DNA of 64,000 nt, from assembly GCF_001939735.1 (NCBI RefSeq), contig NZ_MJIL01000088.1, positions 85,627 to 149,626 on the forward strand, in the 5' to 3' direction. The notes beneath the pieces were generated by a model, which made no database searches, was not told the origin of the DNA, and saw only the letters and a program-made list of their open reading frames with translations. Shown piece by piece: positions 19,063 to 28,270 of the stretch. Position 1 is the first letter of the stretch; every line of letters starts with the position of its first letter. Origin of the DNA: Photobacterium proteolyticum. GTDB taxonomy: Bacteria > Pseudomonadota > Gammaproteobacteria > Enterobacterales > Vibrionaceae. Made by a program: the position numbers and the translations under genes.

Positions 19063-20250
19063 ATGGCATCACTGCAAAAAGCCTTTATCCAGCACCTGCA
19101 AGGCCAGAGATGGCACCTGGCTAACAAACGCCTTATTTTACCCGTTATTTTATTTGCACTACTGGCAACACCCGGCACCAAAGAACTCACCGTCTCCGTC
19201 TTGTCTGATGCTTTCTGGCAAGTGGCCAGCTATGTCGCCGCAACCTTGGCGCTCTATCATGTTATTTCTGCCAAGCTAGCCAAGCGTGGAAAGCTGACGT
19301 CTGTCCTGGAGGCCAACTCCCGCTATCAAGTCCTGTTCGCTTCTTTTATGGGTGCACTGCCAGGCTGTGGCGGAGCCATTGTTGTCATCACCCAGTATGT
19401 CAGTGGACGCCTTAGCTTTGGAGCCGTTGTTGCTGTACTGACAGCAACCATGGGGGATGCCGCATTCCTTTTGCTGGCCGCCAAGCCGACAACTGGGCTG
19501 GCCATGATTGCCGTCGGTTTTGCCGTCGGTCTTGTCTCGGGCTGGATAGTTGATGCACTTCACGGCAAAGACTTTATGCGCCCCGATGTTTCCCGCCTTC
19601 AAAAGCTGCCAGCTCAGACAGAAGCCACTGACAAGAAGCCGGTTCTCAGGCTACAGGGGGCTTTCTGGAAATGGGCACTCATCCCGTCAACAATCATTGC
19701 GGTAATGGGCTCATTGCAGATCGATATTGATCAAACCTTCCACATTCCCGCCGGCACCATCGGTTACATTGGTGCGGGAGCTGCACTTATTGCAATGTTT
19801 CTCTGGGCTACAAGCCGTGATGTAACAGATTATCAATCGGCAGTCGCTGAAGATCCCAAAACGACGAGCAGCAACCTATTCCAGCGTGTTGCTCAGGATA
19901 CTAATTTTGTTACCAGCTGGGTGATTGGTGCGTTCCTTCTGTTCGAACTGACAATTTTCTGGACAGGCCTCGATCCGGCAGCCGTATTCTCCAACTGGGC
20001 AATTATGCTTCCGCTAATGGGGGTTCTGATCGGATTGCTTCCAGGCTGCGGGCCGCAGATTCTCGTTACAAGCCTGTATATCAGCGGCGCAGTGCCATTG
20101 TCTGCACAACTAGGCAATGCAATCAGCAATGACGGTGACGCGCTGTTTCCTGCCATCGCCCTGGCACCAAAAGCCGCTATCATGGCTACCGTTTATTCAA
20201 CAGTCCCAGCGCTTATTACGGCCTATAGCTATTTCATCTTTTTTGAGTAG
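19063..20250 (+). CDS. Putative 10-TM heavy-metal/manganese exporter (ArsP_2-like)
   Basis: An inner membrane protein of 395 residues with about ten membrane segments in two related halves. Each half carries a repeated PGCG motif in a membrane segment: GALPGCGGAIVVITQYVSG and GLLPGCGPQILVTSLYISG. Both are followed by an acidic helix (TATMGDAAFLL and SNDGDALFPAI). This duplicated pattern is typical of the putative 10TM heavy-metal exporter family, which some databases label manganese transporter. ATG 19063 has CAGGAG upstream, so the earlier ATG 19036 is rejected. A Fur-like box precedes it, suggesting repression when iron is plentiful. The metal is not proven. Confidence 0.75.
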   Translation: MASLQKAFIQHLQGQRWHLANKRLILPVILFALLATPGTKELTVSVLSDAFWQVASYVAATLALYHVISAKLAKRGKLTSVLEANSRYQVLFASFMGALPGCGGAIVVITQYVSGRLSFGAVVAVLTATMGDAAFLLLAAKPTTGLAMIAVGFAVGLVSGWIVDALHGKDFMRPDVSRLQKLPAQTEATDKKPVLRLQGAFWKWALIPSTIIAVMGSLQIDIDQTFHIPAGTIGYIGAGAALIAMFLWATSRDVTDYQSAVAEDPKTTSSNLFQRVAQDTNFVTSWVIGAFLLFELTIFWTGLDPAAVFSNWAIMLPLMGVLIGLLPGCGPQILVTSLYISGAVPLSAQLGNAISNDGDALFPAIALAPKAAIMATVYSTVPALITAYSYFIFFE

Positions 20251-20271
20251 CCATTCACTACCTACACATAA

Positions 20272-20295
20272 AAAGAGGGAAGCAATTCCCTCTTT
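20272..20295 (+). terminator. Terminator of the metal exporter gene
   Basis: Ten-base perfect arms (20272-20281 and 20286-20295) with a GCAA loop and T-rich end. Confidence 0.8.
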
Positions 20296-20413
20296 ATTGA
20301 GTTCATAACCCACCATTCAACATGCTTACATCAACAGCGTACATCTAAAAATTGGCAACCGATGTTCAAATGCACATTATCCCCTCTACGTCAATAGGTG
20401 ATTTCCCCCCTTA

Positions 20414-20642
20414 TATACAATACGCCTGTAAGCTATAGTTCGTTCCGTAGACAGGGAACATACTTCACTGTTCAGTGTCTGCAGTATCCAGCATTGGATA
20501 CATGCCAATGAAGTTCCTTTGATATACACCCTCATATTAAAGAGTTGAACTTAATTGGATACCTCTTCTACACGTCGTACAGGATTGTGCTCTTCGGAGT
20601 CAAACTCTTGTCTTTGCCGGTCTTTATGACCGGCTTTTTTTT
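20414..20642 (+). ncRNA. Candidate small RNA or leader RNA with its own terminator
   Basis: Between the exporter and the LuxR-type gene, a strand-specific terminator (20616-20642: GCCGGTC, 5-base loop, GACCGGC, eight T) ends a region with no supported gene. Upstream are a TATACAAT-like -10 element near 20414 and internal hairpins, for example GTATCC/GGATAC near 20490. This suggests a transcript of about 215 bases. It could be a free sRNA or an attenuated leader of the gene at 20755. A 60-codon frame at 20545 runs through the terminator and is not credible. I do not recognise a known RNA family. Confidence 0.45.
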
Positions 20643-20754
20643 CAAAAATACAGAAATATGCCCAATATTCCGTCATCTGGTTATTGTAAGATTTCTTCTT
20701 TCTATTAAACTCTGTACAGTCAATTAACCAAGCCAATTTCATTAGGCAAAAAGA

Positions 20755-21465
20755 GTGAAAGATAAAGTCGACCCTTCTCTACTACATATTTTTAATCAGC
20801 TTCCTGGGTGCTGGGGGTGTAAAGATAAAGACTCGGTTTTTATTTATGCCAATGAAGAATATGGGAAAATTATTGGTGTCGACCATCACCTAGATTGTAT
20901 CGGCCGAACTGATTTCGATATGCCGAGCCCGACAGTCGAATGCGCCGATTCATTTAGAGAGCAGGATAACCTTGTTATTTCCACGGGGAACCGAATGCGT
21001 GTCCTCGATATTCATCCCTATTCAGACGGAAGCTGGCGTGCACACTTATTCACTAAAACGCCATGGAAAGATGAGCAGAATGAAGTCGTAGGAACAATTT
21101 TTTCAGGCGTAGAGTTAAAAGATACCGCCATCCTTGAAGTCGGACATTGGATTTGCCGGGCGGCGGGCTTAAGCAATAAGGAGCAGACATCTTTCAGCCT
21201 TGATCTGCATAACCAGGCCGTGAGCTTAAATACCCGTGAATCGGAAGTTCTCTTTTTGCTTCTTTATGGTAAAAAGCCGCAATATATCGCCAAGGTACTG
21301 AATGTTTCGGTGAAAACCGTTGAGAACTATGTTGTTCGCCTGCGCGAAAAGTTCAATGCGAACTCTAAAGGCGAGCTGCTGGACCTTGCCCTTGATCTCG
21401 GCTTTGGCTCCCATATTCCGGAAAGTATGCTCAAGCGCCAGCTGTCTGTCATCCTAAAAGAATAA
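20755..21465 (+). CDS. PAS-LuxR transcriptional regulator
   Basis: 236 residues. The N-terminal part (residues 8-125) is a PAS-type sensor (FNQLPGCWGCKDKDSVFIYANEEYGKIIG), and the C-terminal part is a LuxR/GerE helix-turn-helix (about 165-225: LNTRESEVLFLLLYGKKPQYIAKVLNVSVKTVENYVVRLREKF). It starts at GTG, 4 bases after AAAAA and 8 after AGGC, so the ribosome site is weak. No receiver domain is present, so it is not a response regulator. The ligand is unknown. A strong terminator 112 bases upstream separates it from earlier transcripts or attenuates its own. Confidence 0.8.
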   Translation: MKDKVDPSLLHIFNQLPGCWGCKDKDSVFIYANEEYGKIIGVDHHLDCIGRTDFDMPSPTVECADSFREQDNLVISTGNRMRVLDIHPYSDGSWRAHLFTKTPWKDEQNEVVGTIFSGVELKDTAILEVGHWICRAAGLSNKEQTSFSLDLHNQAVSLNTRESEVLFLLLYGKKPQYIAKVLNVSVKTVENYVVRLREKFNANSKGELLDLALDLGFGSHIPESMLKRQLSVILKE

Positions 21466-21652
21466 CCGGCAGCAACAAATACTCTCGTTTCATGCACTCT
21501 TAGTTTGAAATTTTGCCAATATAACTCTGTTTCCAGATCAAATATTGCAGGTCAAACACAACCTACAATATCTGCAGAATTAATTAGCCCGAGTAATTAA
21601 CTAGCCTTAATAGACTCCGTGGCTCGATATTATTATTTAACTGGAAACAAGT

Positions 21653-21817
21653 ATGAAACAATTTACTATTACCTACGTTGTACATCCACATTTTAATATT
21701 CCGTGTAAATACGAAATAGCAGCAGAAAGCGAAATCGCCTCGATTCAATCTGCCGAGAAGGCATTAAGAATACGCCACCCTGAAGGGGTGAGTATTGTTA
21801 CAAGCAATCAACAGTAA
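21653..21817 (+). CDS. Small protein of 54 residues, unknown
   Basis: Short open frame MKQFTITYVVHPHFNIPCKY, continuing through a Glu/Ala-rich helix to HPEGVSIVTSNQQ. It has a GGAAAC stretch upstream and is followed at once by a strong terminator (21841-21872), which supports a real short transcript unit. The composition looks coding: a beta-rich start, then an amphipathic helix. I do not recognise the family. It could be co-transcribed with the LuxR-type gene, but 187 bases separate them. Confidence 0.55.
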   Translation: MKQFTITYVVHPHFNIPCKYEIAAESEIASIQSAEKALRIRHPEGVSIVTSNQQ

Positions 21818-21840
21818 CCGGTTAATTCAGGATATATATA

Positions 21841-21872
21841 AAAAAAGTGTAGCGGCTAGGCTACACTTTTTT
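21841..21872. terminator. Bidirectional terminator between the small gene and pdxH
   Basis: Thirteen-base perfect arms (21841-21853 and 21860-21872) with six A and six T at the ends, between convergent genes. Confidence 0.88.
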
Positions 21873-21889
21873 ATTTCTTCCATGACCAA

Positions 21890-22525
21890 TTAAGGGGCAA
21901 GACGATCAATTTCCCAATTGTCAGCTTCATGTCGATACAAGAAGCGATCATGAAGGCGGTTTTCCCCTCCCTGCCAGAACTCTATCGAGCTGACTTTTAC
22001 CCGATAGCCCCCCCAAAAAGTTGGTAACGGCACTTCACCGTTCGAGAACTTCTGTTTAAGCTCCATAAACTTACTTTCGAGTGCCTGACGTGCAGAAATT
22101 CGGCTGCTTTGCTTACTGGCCCAAGCCGCAATCTGGCTTTCTTTAGGACGCGACGTAAAATATTTCATCACTTCCATTTTAGACAGCTTCTCGGCCTCGC
22201 CCGTGATATGTACCTGACGCTCAATAGCGTGCCACGGGAAATGCAGGCTAATTTTGGCATTATGCTCCAAGTGCATCGCCTTTCGACTACCTAGGTTGGT
22301 ATAGAAAACAAAGCCTTCTTTATCATAGTGTTTTAGTAACACAATACGCTGATAAGGCTGACCGTTTTCATCCACGGTAGCCACCGTCATTGCTGTCGGA
22401 TCGCTCAAATCTGCCTCAACGGCCTGCTTCAGCCACTTATCGAATAAACTCAGCGGCTCATCTGGTAAATCATGACGACGTAAACCACCTCGCGTGTATT
22501 CGCGACGAATATCAGACAATTCCAT
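21890..22525 (-). CDS. pdxH: Pyridoxamine/pyridoxine 5'-phosphate oxidase
   Basis: FMN enzyme that oxidises PNP or PMP to PLP, the last step of vitamin B6 synthesis and salvage. The 211 residues start MELSDIRREYTRGGLRRHDLPDEPLSLFDKWLKQA. The protein carries the FMN-binding RIVLLKHYDKEGFVFYTNLGSRKAMHLEHN, and ends FWQGGENRLHDRFLYRHEADNWEIDRLAP, the standard PdxH C-terminus with the conserved RLHDR. It has normal length and stands as a single gene between a convergent terminator and the divergent dctB promoter region. Several PLP enzymes elsewhere in the window depend on its product. Confidence 0.97.
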   Translation of the reverse strand: MELSDIRREYTRGGLRRHDLPDEPLSLFDKWLKQAVEADLSDPTAMTVATVDENGQPYQRIVLLKHYDKEGFVFYTNLGSRKAMHLEHNAKISLHFPWHAIERQVHITGEAEKLSKMEVMKYFTSRPKESQIAAWASKQSSRISARQALESKFMELKQKFSNGEVPLPTFWGGYRVKVSSIEFWQGGENRLHDRFLYRHEADNWEIDRLAP

Positions 22526-22706
22526 TGTTAACTCCGCTTCTTAGTCATTCTGGGGAAATTGTGCGCTTTGCCTCTAGGAAAAACAAGTTCCTTCATTGAT
22601 CTGAATGATTTTAAAACTATTTATCGATTAGCAGACCACTTCATTTCATCTCTGCTAGCTGGCTCGTGTTTTCATCGGGTAAAGTTTGCTATACAAGCCC
22701 ATAAAA

Positions 22707-24539
22707 ATGCCACGGAAACGTCAAGTGCAGAAAAGTAAATGTCTCATCCTTATTGTAGTTGTCGGTCTGATACTCAACGTCCTTATCGCCCAGTTAACCT
22801 ACCAGCAGGTCAAACAGCATCTGGCCGACAAAGTCTCCCTTGATGTCGACCTACTGGGCCAAAAGCTGGATGCGCAACTTATGCGCTATAGCAAGCTACC
22901 CGAGCTGCTGGCTAATGATCCGCGGCTCTTGCAACCTTTGCTGGCCGATCAGACATCACCGTCAAAGACCAATCAATATCATCAAACCAGCCAGTTGCTC
23001 CAGCAGTGGGCAGCGACACTAAGCGCCGACACGATTTACCTGATTAACCTACAAGGAGAAACCTTGGCTGCCAGCAACTGGCAACAGCCTGACAGTTTTG
23101 TCGGACAAAACTATGCCTACCGCCCCTACTTCCGCGAGGCAATTACAGGCACCCCCGGTCAGTACTTCGCACTGGGTGCCAGCTCCGATAAACGCGGCTA
23201 CTACTTTTCTGCACCTGTCTACCATCAGCAGTCTGTTATCGGTGTTATGACCATCAAGGTTGATCTGTCGCTGATTGAAGATATCTGGCAGTACGAGGAC
23301 ATCGAATACGTCATTGCCGATTCGCAGGGCGTGGTATTCTACAGCTCAGAGAACAACTGGCTGTACCGGTCACTGATCCCGCTTGACGAAGCCCAAAGGC
23401 AGCGGATCCTGGCATCGAGGCAATATGGTAATGCCAGACTCGACCCACTCACCGGCTATGCCGGACTTGATAAACTCAGACATAATGAAGCCATCAATAT
23501 CCGACAACCAGCAGATGAGAAAAGCGCAGCTTATGTTGTCGCCAACCATGATATGGCCCAGGCCGGATGGGCAATTTTCGGCTTCAGCCCGATCAGTGCC
23601 GCCTATCAGTATGTGGCCCAGGCCGTACTCATGTTCAGCGTATTTTACTTTCTTCTTAGTCTGGCCGTAACCTCGTGGTGGCAGACGCTCAAGGCGCAGA
23701 AGGCACTGGCACGGCTCAATGACAAACTCGAACAACTGGTGGTGAAACGGACCAATACCCTGCTTGAAAGTAACCAGCAGCTGAAAGATACACTAAGGCA
23801 ATACGAGCGTAGCCAGGCAGAGCTGAAGCAAACCCAAAGTGAACTGGTACAGGCAGCCAAACTGGCCATGCTGGGTGAACTCTCGGCAAGCATCAACCAT
23901 GAAATTAACCAGCCGCTCGCCGCCATGCGCACCTATGCCGAAAACTCGCGCAAACTCCTCAACAAAGAACGCTATGATTCGGTCGCCAACAACATCGACG
24001 AAATCATCAAGCTGAACCAGATGGTCGCGGATATTATCGCGCGCTTCAAGGTCTTCGCTCGCAAAGGCAGCGAACATAACAACCGCACCGTCGCGGCAGA
24101 TTCAATTCGCTCGGCAACCAGTCTGTTGCGTAATAAACTGATAAAGGAAGGAGTGATACTACGTGTCGGCGACTTGCCGGCGGATATACTGATCAATGCT
24201 GATGCGGTGCAGGTTGAGCAAGTTATCATCAACTTGCTCCATAATGCTATCCAGGCACTGTCCTCGGCTCACCAGCCGCAGATTGGCATTCAATTGGCAG
24301 CCCTCGACACCCTGGTTGAAATACGTATCTGGGACAACGGGCCGGGCCTTGATGATGATCAGAAAAAGCGGATCTTCACGCCCTTCTTTACCACAAAAAG
24401 CGATGGGCTCGGGCTTGGATTAACGATTTCCCGCCGGATCATCGACGCCTTCTCCGGCACGCTAACGGTTACCGACCACCCCGGCGGTGGTGCCGAATTT
24501 GTGATCACCCTTCCCCGTAGCACTGAGGACACTCAATGA
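22707..24539 (+). CDS. dctB: C4-dicarboxylate sensor histidine kinase DctB
   Basis: A membrane sensor kinase of 610 residues. One membrane segment near the start (LILIVVVGLILNVLIAQLTY) and one near 310-330 enclose a periplasmic double-PDC sensor typical of DctB. A coiled coil follows, then the H-box GELSASINHEINQPLAAMRTYAEN, the N-box (VEQVIINLLHNAIQAL) and the G boxes (DNGPGLD, DGLGLGLTISRRI). DctB detects succinate, fumarate or malate and phosphorylates DctD. ATG 22707 is used; an upstream TTG at 22686 is unlikely. It overlaps dctD by ATGA. No dicarboxylate transporter gene is near, so the target lies elsewhere. Confidence 0.9.
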   Translation: MPRKRQVQKSKCLILIVVVGLILNVLIAQLTYQQVKQHLADKVSLDVDLLGQKLDAQLMRYSKLPELLANDPRLLQPLLADQTSPSKTNQYHQTSQLLQQWAATLSADTIYLINLQGETLAASNWQQPDSFVGQNYAYRPYFREAITGTPGQYFALGASSDKRGYYFSAPVYHQQSVIGVMTIKVDLSLIEDIWQYEDIEYVIADSQGVVFYSSENNWLYRSLIPLDEAQRQRILASRQYGNARLDPLTGYAGLDKLRHNEAINIRQPADEKSAAYVVANHDMAQAGWAIFGFSPISAAYQYVAQAVLMFSVFYFLLSLAVTSWWQTLKAQKALARLNDKLEQLVVKRTNTLLESNQQLKDTLRQYERSQAELKQTQSELVQAAKLAMLGELSASINHEINQPLAAMRTYAENSRKLLNKERYDSVANNIDEIIKLNQMVADIIARFKVFARKGSEHNNRTVAADSIRSATSLLRNKLIKEGVILRVGDLPADILINADAVQVEQVIINLLHNAIQALSSAHQPQIGIQLAALDTLVEIRIWDNGPGLDDDQKKRIFTPFFTTKSDGLGLGLTISRRIIDAFSGTLTVTDHPGGGAEFVITLPRSTEDTQ

Positions 24540-25888
24540 ACCAACAAGTAATTTTTATTGATGACGAAAAATCCATCCGCGATGCGCTGGGGCAGACACT
24601 GGAGCTAGAAGACTACGACGTCACCTTGTTTGCAAGTGCCAAACCTGCACTAGAAATGCTAGACAGCCAATACCCCGGGGTGATTATTTCTGATATCAAC
24701 ATGCCGGGTATCGATGGTATAGACTTTCTCAGGCAGGCACTGGCGATTGATCCCGAGCTAAGTATCATTCTGCTTACCGGCCATGGTGATATTTCCATGG
24801 CCGTCGACGCGATGCGGCTCGGTGCCTATGACTTTCTCGAAAAACCGTTTTCGACAGACAACCTGCTTGATGTTGTCAGGCGAGCGGCGGACAAGCGGGA
24901 GCTAGTGCTGGAAAACCGAGACCTACGCCGCGAACTAGAAGCGCAAAGCGGCCCCGGTCCGAGGATCCTGGGCAACACACCACAGATGAAGCAGCTACGC
25001 CGTATCCTTTCCCACATCAAAGATACCCCGGCAGACGTCATGATTCATGGCGAAACGGGTACAGGAAAAGAGCTGGTCGCACGCTTCCTGCATGACCATA
25101 GCGTTCGCCAAAACTCCCCCTTTGTCGCGATTAACTGCGGGGCAATCCCCGAAACCATGATCGAAAGTGAACTATTCGGCTATGAACCAGGCGCCTTCAC
25201 TGGCGCACAAAAGAAGCGCGTCGGCAAAATTGCCCATGCCAACGGCGGAACATTGTTCCTTGATGAGATAGAGTCAATGCCGATGTCGCTGCAAATCAAA
25301 CTGCTACGAGTGCTCGAAGAAAGAGCCGTGGAGCCGCTTGGCAGCAACAAGACGGTTCCGCTAGATATTCGCATTATTGCCGCTACCAAAGACGATTTAA
25401 AGCAGATGAGTGATCGCGGACTATTCAGGCACGACCTCTATTACCGCCTGAACGTAGTCAGCGTTGATATCCCGCCGCTTCGCGAGCGCAAGGATGATAT
25501 TCCAATGTTGTTTCAGAACTTTACCCGTTCGGCTTCTACTCGCTATGGCGTCGAGCCGCCCTCTATTAACCTTGAGCAACAGCAAAAACTACTCGAACAT
25601 GACTGGCCAGGCAACGTGCGGGAGCTACGGAACCTGGCCGAGCGCCTGATTCTAATGGGAGATACGACGACACTCAGTGACAGCAGCCAGTTTAGCGATG
25701 CGCCTTTGATCCATACACTGGCAGAGCGGATGAACCAGTTCGAGTATACCTTGCTCAGCGATGCCTTGAAGCGCCATAACGGGCGATTGAAGGAAGTACA
25801 GGCAGAGCTTGGGCTCGCGCGAAAGACGCTGTATGACAAGATGAAAAAGCACCATATCGACAAGGATGACTACAAGGCAACAAGCTAA
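24536..25888 (+). CDS. dctD: Sigma-54 response regulator DctD
   Basis: 450 residues in three parts. First is a receiver domain with IISDINMPGIDG (phospho-accepting Asp near 52) and a conserved Lys in EKPFS. Second is a sigma-54 AAA+ domain with Walker A GETGTGKE, the sigma-54-contacting GAFTGA loop, Walker B GTLFLDEIE and the arginine-finger region. Third is a Fis-type helix-turn-helix at the end (LKEVQAELGLARKTLYDKMKKHHI). All catalytic motifs are intact. Phosphorylated DctD activates sigma-54 promoters of dicarboxylate uptake genes. It is translationally coupled to dctB by a 4-base overlap. Confidence 0.92.
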   Translation: MNQQVIFIDDEKSIRDALGQTLELEDYDVTLFASAKPALEMLDSQYPGVIISDINMPGIDGIDFLRQALAIDPELSIILLTGHGDISMAVDAMRLGAYDFLEKPFSTDNLLDVVRRAADKRELVLENRDLRRELEAQSGPGPRILGNTPQMKQLRRILSHIKDTPADVMIHGETGTGKELVARFLHDHSVRQNSPFVAINCGAIPETMIESELFGYEPGAFTGAQKKRVGKIAHANGGTLFLDEIESMPMSLQIKLLRVLEERAVEPLGSNKTVPLDIRIIAATKDDLKQMSDRGLFRHDLYYRLNVVSVDIPPLRERKDDIPMLFQNFTRSASTRYGVEPPSINLEQQQKLLEHDWPGNVRELRNLAERLILMGDTTTLSDSSQFSDAPLIHTLAERMNQFEYTLLSDALKRHNGRLKEVQAELGLARKTLYDKMKKHHIDKDDYKATS

Positions 25889-26175
25889 ACACACAAGACT
25901 TGATGCGGCACGGATACCAGTTCCGTGCTTCATCGCCCTCTCGGCATGCCCTCTCCCCCGGCACACTGTAACATTCTCGCTGTTTCAGAATTACTTCGAA
26001 GTACCTTCAAAATCTGTTAGCGGAGAATAAATCTGCACAGTGGCAGACAGGAACTTTTGATAAATTAGGTGCATAGGCACAAAATTTGTCTGCGTCGCAA
26101 ACTACAAAACCTCATAGCCCCAATATCGCTCGGCGCATGCCTGAACTATACACCGCTATCGCTAGAGTATGTCAT

Positions 26176-28131
26176 ATGTCTTTATACAAACAGTTAATCT
26201 CGTGGATTCTGGTAATCCTCTTCCTATTTACACTAACTGTTACGGCCAGCCATTTTTTTTCACAGCGGGACCAAATTGCAGCTCAAGCCTATACACGACT
26301 GAACTATGAGTTACTCAGCGTCGAAATCACCCTGACTCCCTTTATTGGCGAGCAGGACTCACAGCAAATCGCAGACCTGGTCGATCAGTTTTTTACCAGC
26401 CAAGACTGGCAGCATCTCCGTCTGAATCTGTTCGTTACCAAAGAACGCATTGAAAAACAACGACCACCCAGCTTACAAGGCGTGCCGAGTTGGTTTATCA
26501 GCCTGAACCTGTTTGAGCCGCTCACAAAATCGAACACCATTAACAACGGCTGGGAGCGATTGGCTTCATTATCCATCACGGCCGATCAGATACCACTTTA
26601 CCGCCAGCTATGGCAATCGACGATCCAGTCGCTTACCGTAACCCTGGTGTGCCTGATTACCGGCCTCATGCTTCTTCTCTTGGTGCTCAAACAAAAACTC
26701 AAACCGTTAGACAGCATCGTCAACAGGGCAAAAGATCTGTCTTCGAATCAATTTGGGGCACCCATTCCGCTGCCAGAAACATACGAACTCGGTATCATCG
26801 TCAAAACTATCAATCACCTCTCCACCCAGCTTGAATCTAATTTCAAGGCCCAGGCCAGCGAGGCAGCAAAACTAAGAGAACAAGTTTACCGAGATGGCGT
26901 ATCGGGCATGGGAAACCGTAATTTCTTTATCAGCCAGCTAAACTCCTGGCTGACCAAATCAGCCAAAGGCGGTCTGGCGCTGGTTAAAACATCGCTGATT
27001 GATGACTGTTACCGTAATCAAGGGTTCGAGAAAGGTGACCAGCTTGTCAAAAATATCGCCATCGGCCTAAACGAAGGGATCATCTATAGTGACATTACCC
27101 TTTCACGCTTATCCTACGACGAATTTGCCTTGCTTGCGCCTGGTATCAGTGCGGAGAAGCTCAAAATAATCGGTGAAACGATGCTGACAGTTATTGATGA
27201 GCTACAACCGGAACACGCAAAAGCCACACCACACGCTGCGCATGTCGGCCTGCTACTTAATAGTCAGTCGTCAAGTTCCAGCACCTTGCTTTCCCAGCTC
27301 GACAATGCCCTGAGCAAAGCAGCCCTCACGCCACAACTTCCTATTGCTTTTATTGATGAAGCTTCAACCCAGATTGCACTGGGCAAGCAGCAATGGAAAT
27401 CATTGCTGCTCAAGGCCATTGACAATGATCTTTTCTCTTACCATTTCCAGCCCGTCGCCAATGACAAAAATGGGATTTATCATCATGAAGTGTTCAGCGC
27501 GATAAAAACAAGAGGTGATGTCTATACGGCCAGCCAGTTTCTCGGTGCCATTGAGGATCTCGCCATTGGCAGCTTGTTTGACCGCCACATCGTTGCACAG
27601 CTTATCAATCGTCTCAATGCAGATCATCAACTTGGTCCTCTAGCGATAAACATCACCAACAGCAGCATCAGCGATCCCGCTTTCATTCGCTGGCTTAGTC
27701 AAATTTTGGAAAAAAACCAGAGCTTATCCTCGCGCCTGTTTTTCGAGTTACCCGAGGCAAGCTTTGTACGCCACCCCGATGCAACCAGTTTGCTCTGCTC
27801 AGCGATCCGGTTCTATAAGTTCAGGTTTGGTGTCGACAACTATGGCCGTCACTTCAAATCCCTGGACTATCTAAAGGAATTCCGCCCTGACTATGTAAAG
27901 ATTGACTTTGCCTATACTCACCAGTTAAACGATCAGAATAAATCCGCTCTGTTGTCGTCAATTTCCAGAACCGCTCACAGCCTCAATATTATGACCATCG
28001 CGACTCGCGTCGAAACTGAAACACAACTCGAGCGGCTCTCCGAACTATTCGTCAGCGGGTTTCAAGGTTTCATTATTGAACGATTCAATACCAGAGCAAG
28101 AGTCGATACTCATAGCGGGGATGTGAACTAA
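26176..28131 (+). CDS. LapD-like c-di-GMP receptor with degenerate GGDEF and EAL domains
   Basis: 651 residues: membrane segment (ISWILVILFLFTLTV), a periplasmic LapD/MoxY-type domain (about 35-155), a second membrane segment (VTLVCLITGLMLLLLVL), HAMP, a GGDEF-fold domain in which the signature reads LSYDEF, and an EAL-fold domain in which EAL reads EVF. Both enzymatic motifs are lost, so it probably senses rather than makes or cleaves c-di-GMP. In Pseudomonas, LapD binds c-di-GMP and holds the protease LapG at the membrane. No lapG or large adhesin gene is in the window. ATG 26176 is chosen because it gives the membrane-segment N-terminus. Confidence 0.8.
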   Translation: MSLYKQLISWILVILFLFTLTVTASHFFSQRDQIAAQAYTRLNYELLSVEITLTPFIGEQDSQQIADLVDQFFTSQDWQHLRLNLFVTKERIEKQRPPSLQGVPSWFISLNLFEPLTKSNTINNGWERLASLSITADQIPLYRQLWQSTIQSLTVTLVCLITGLMLLLLVLKQKLKPLDSIVNRAKDLSSNQFGAPIPLPETYELGIIVKTINHLSTQLESNFKAQASEAAKLREQVYRDGVSGMGNRNFFISQLNSWLTKSAKGGLALVKTSLIDDCYRNQGFEKGDQLVKNIAIGLNEGIIYSDITLSRLSYDEFALLAPGISAEKLKIIGETMLTVIDELQPEHAKATPHAAHVGLLLNSQSSSSSTLLSQLDNALSKAALTPQLPIAFIDEASTQIALGKQQWKSLLLKAIDNDLFSYHFQPVANDKNGIYHHEVFSAIKTRGDVYTASQFLGAIEDLAIGSLFDRHIVAQLINRLNADHQLGPLAINITNSSISDPAFIRWLSQILEKNQSLSSRLFFELPEASFVRHPDATSLLCSAIRFYKFRFGVDNYGRHFKSLDYLKEFRPDYVKIDFAYTHQLNDQNKSALLSSISRTAHSLNIMTIATRVETETQLERLSELFVSGFQGFIIERFNTRARVDTHSGDVN

Positions 28132-28178
28132 TGCTGTCCCGTACGTAGTGAGGTTTGATAAACCGTTGGTCGCTGCAA

Positions 28179-28193
28179 ATTTACAGTGTAAAT
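28179..28193. promoter_or_regulatory. parS2 site 1
   Basis: ATTTACAGTGTAAAT, a palindrome matching the parS2 pattern bound by ParB2 of vibrio chromosome II. Confidence 0.85.
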
Positions 28194-28252
28194 AACACTG
28201 ATTAACAGCTCAACGAAACAAGAATTGACATGATAATAGCGGATAGTTTTTG

Positions 28253-28267
28253 ATTTACAGTGTAAAT
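28253..28267. promoter_or_regulatory. parS2 site 2
   Basis: ATTTACAGTGTAAAT, identical to site 1 and 74 bases from it, just past the end of the FapA-family gene. Confidence 0.85.
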
Positions 28268-28270
28268 AGC

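Noticed and set aside
20545..20727. 60-codon frame across a terminator
   Set aside because: It reads through a perfect terminator hairpin and T run; the RNA signal explains the sequence better.
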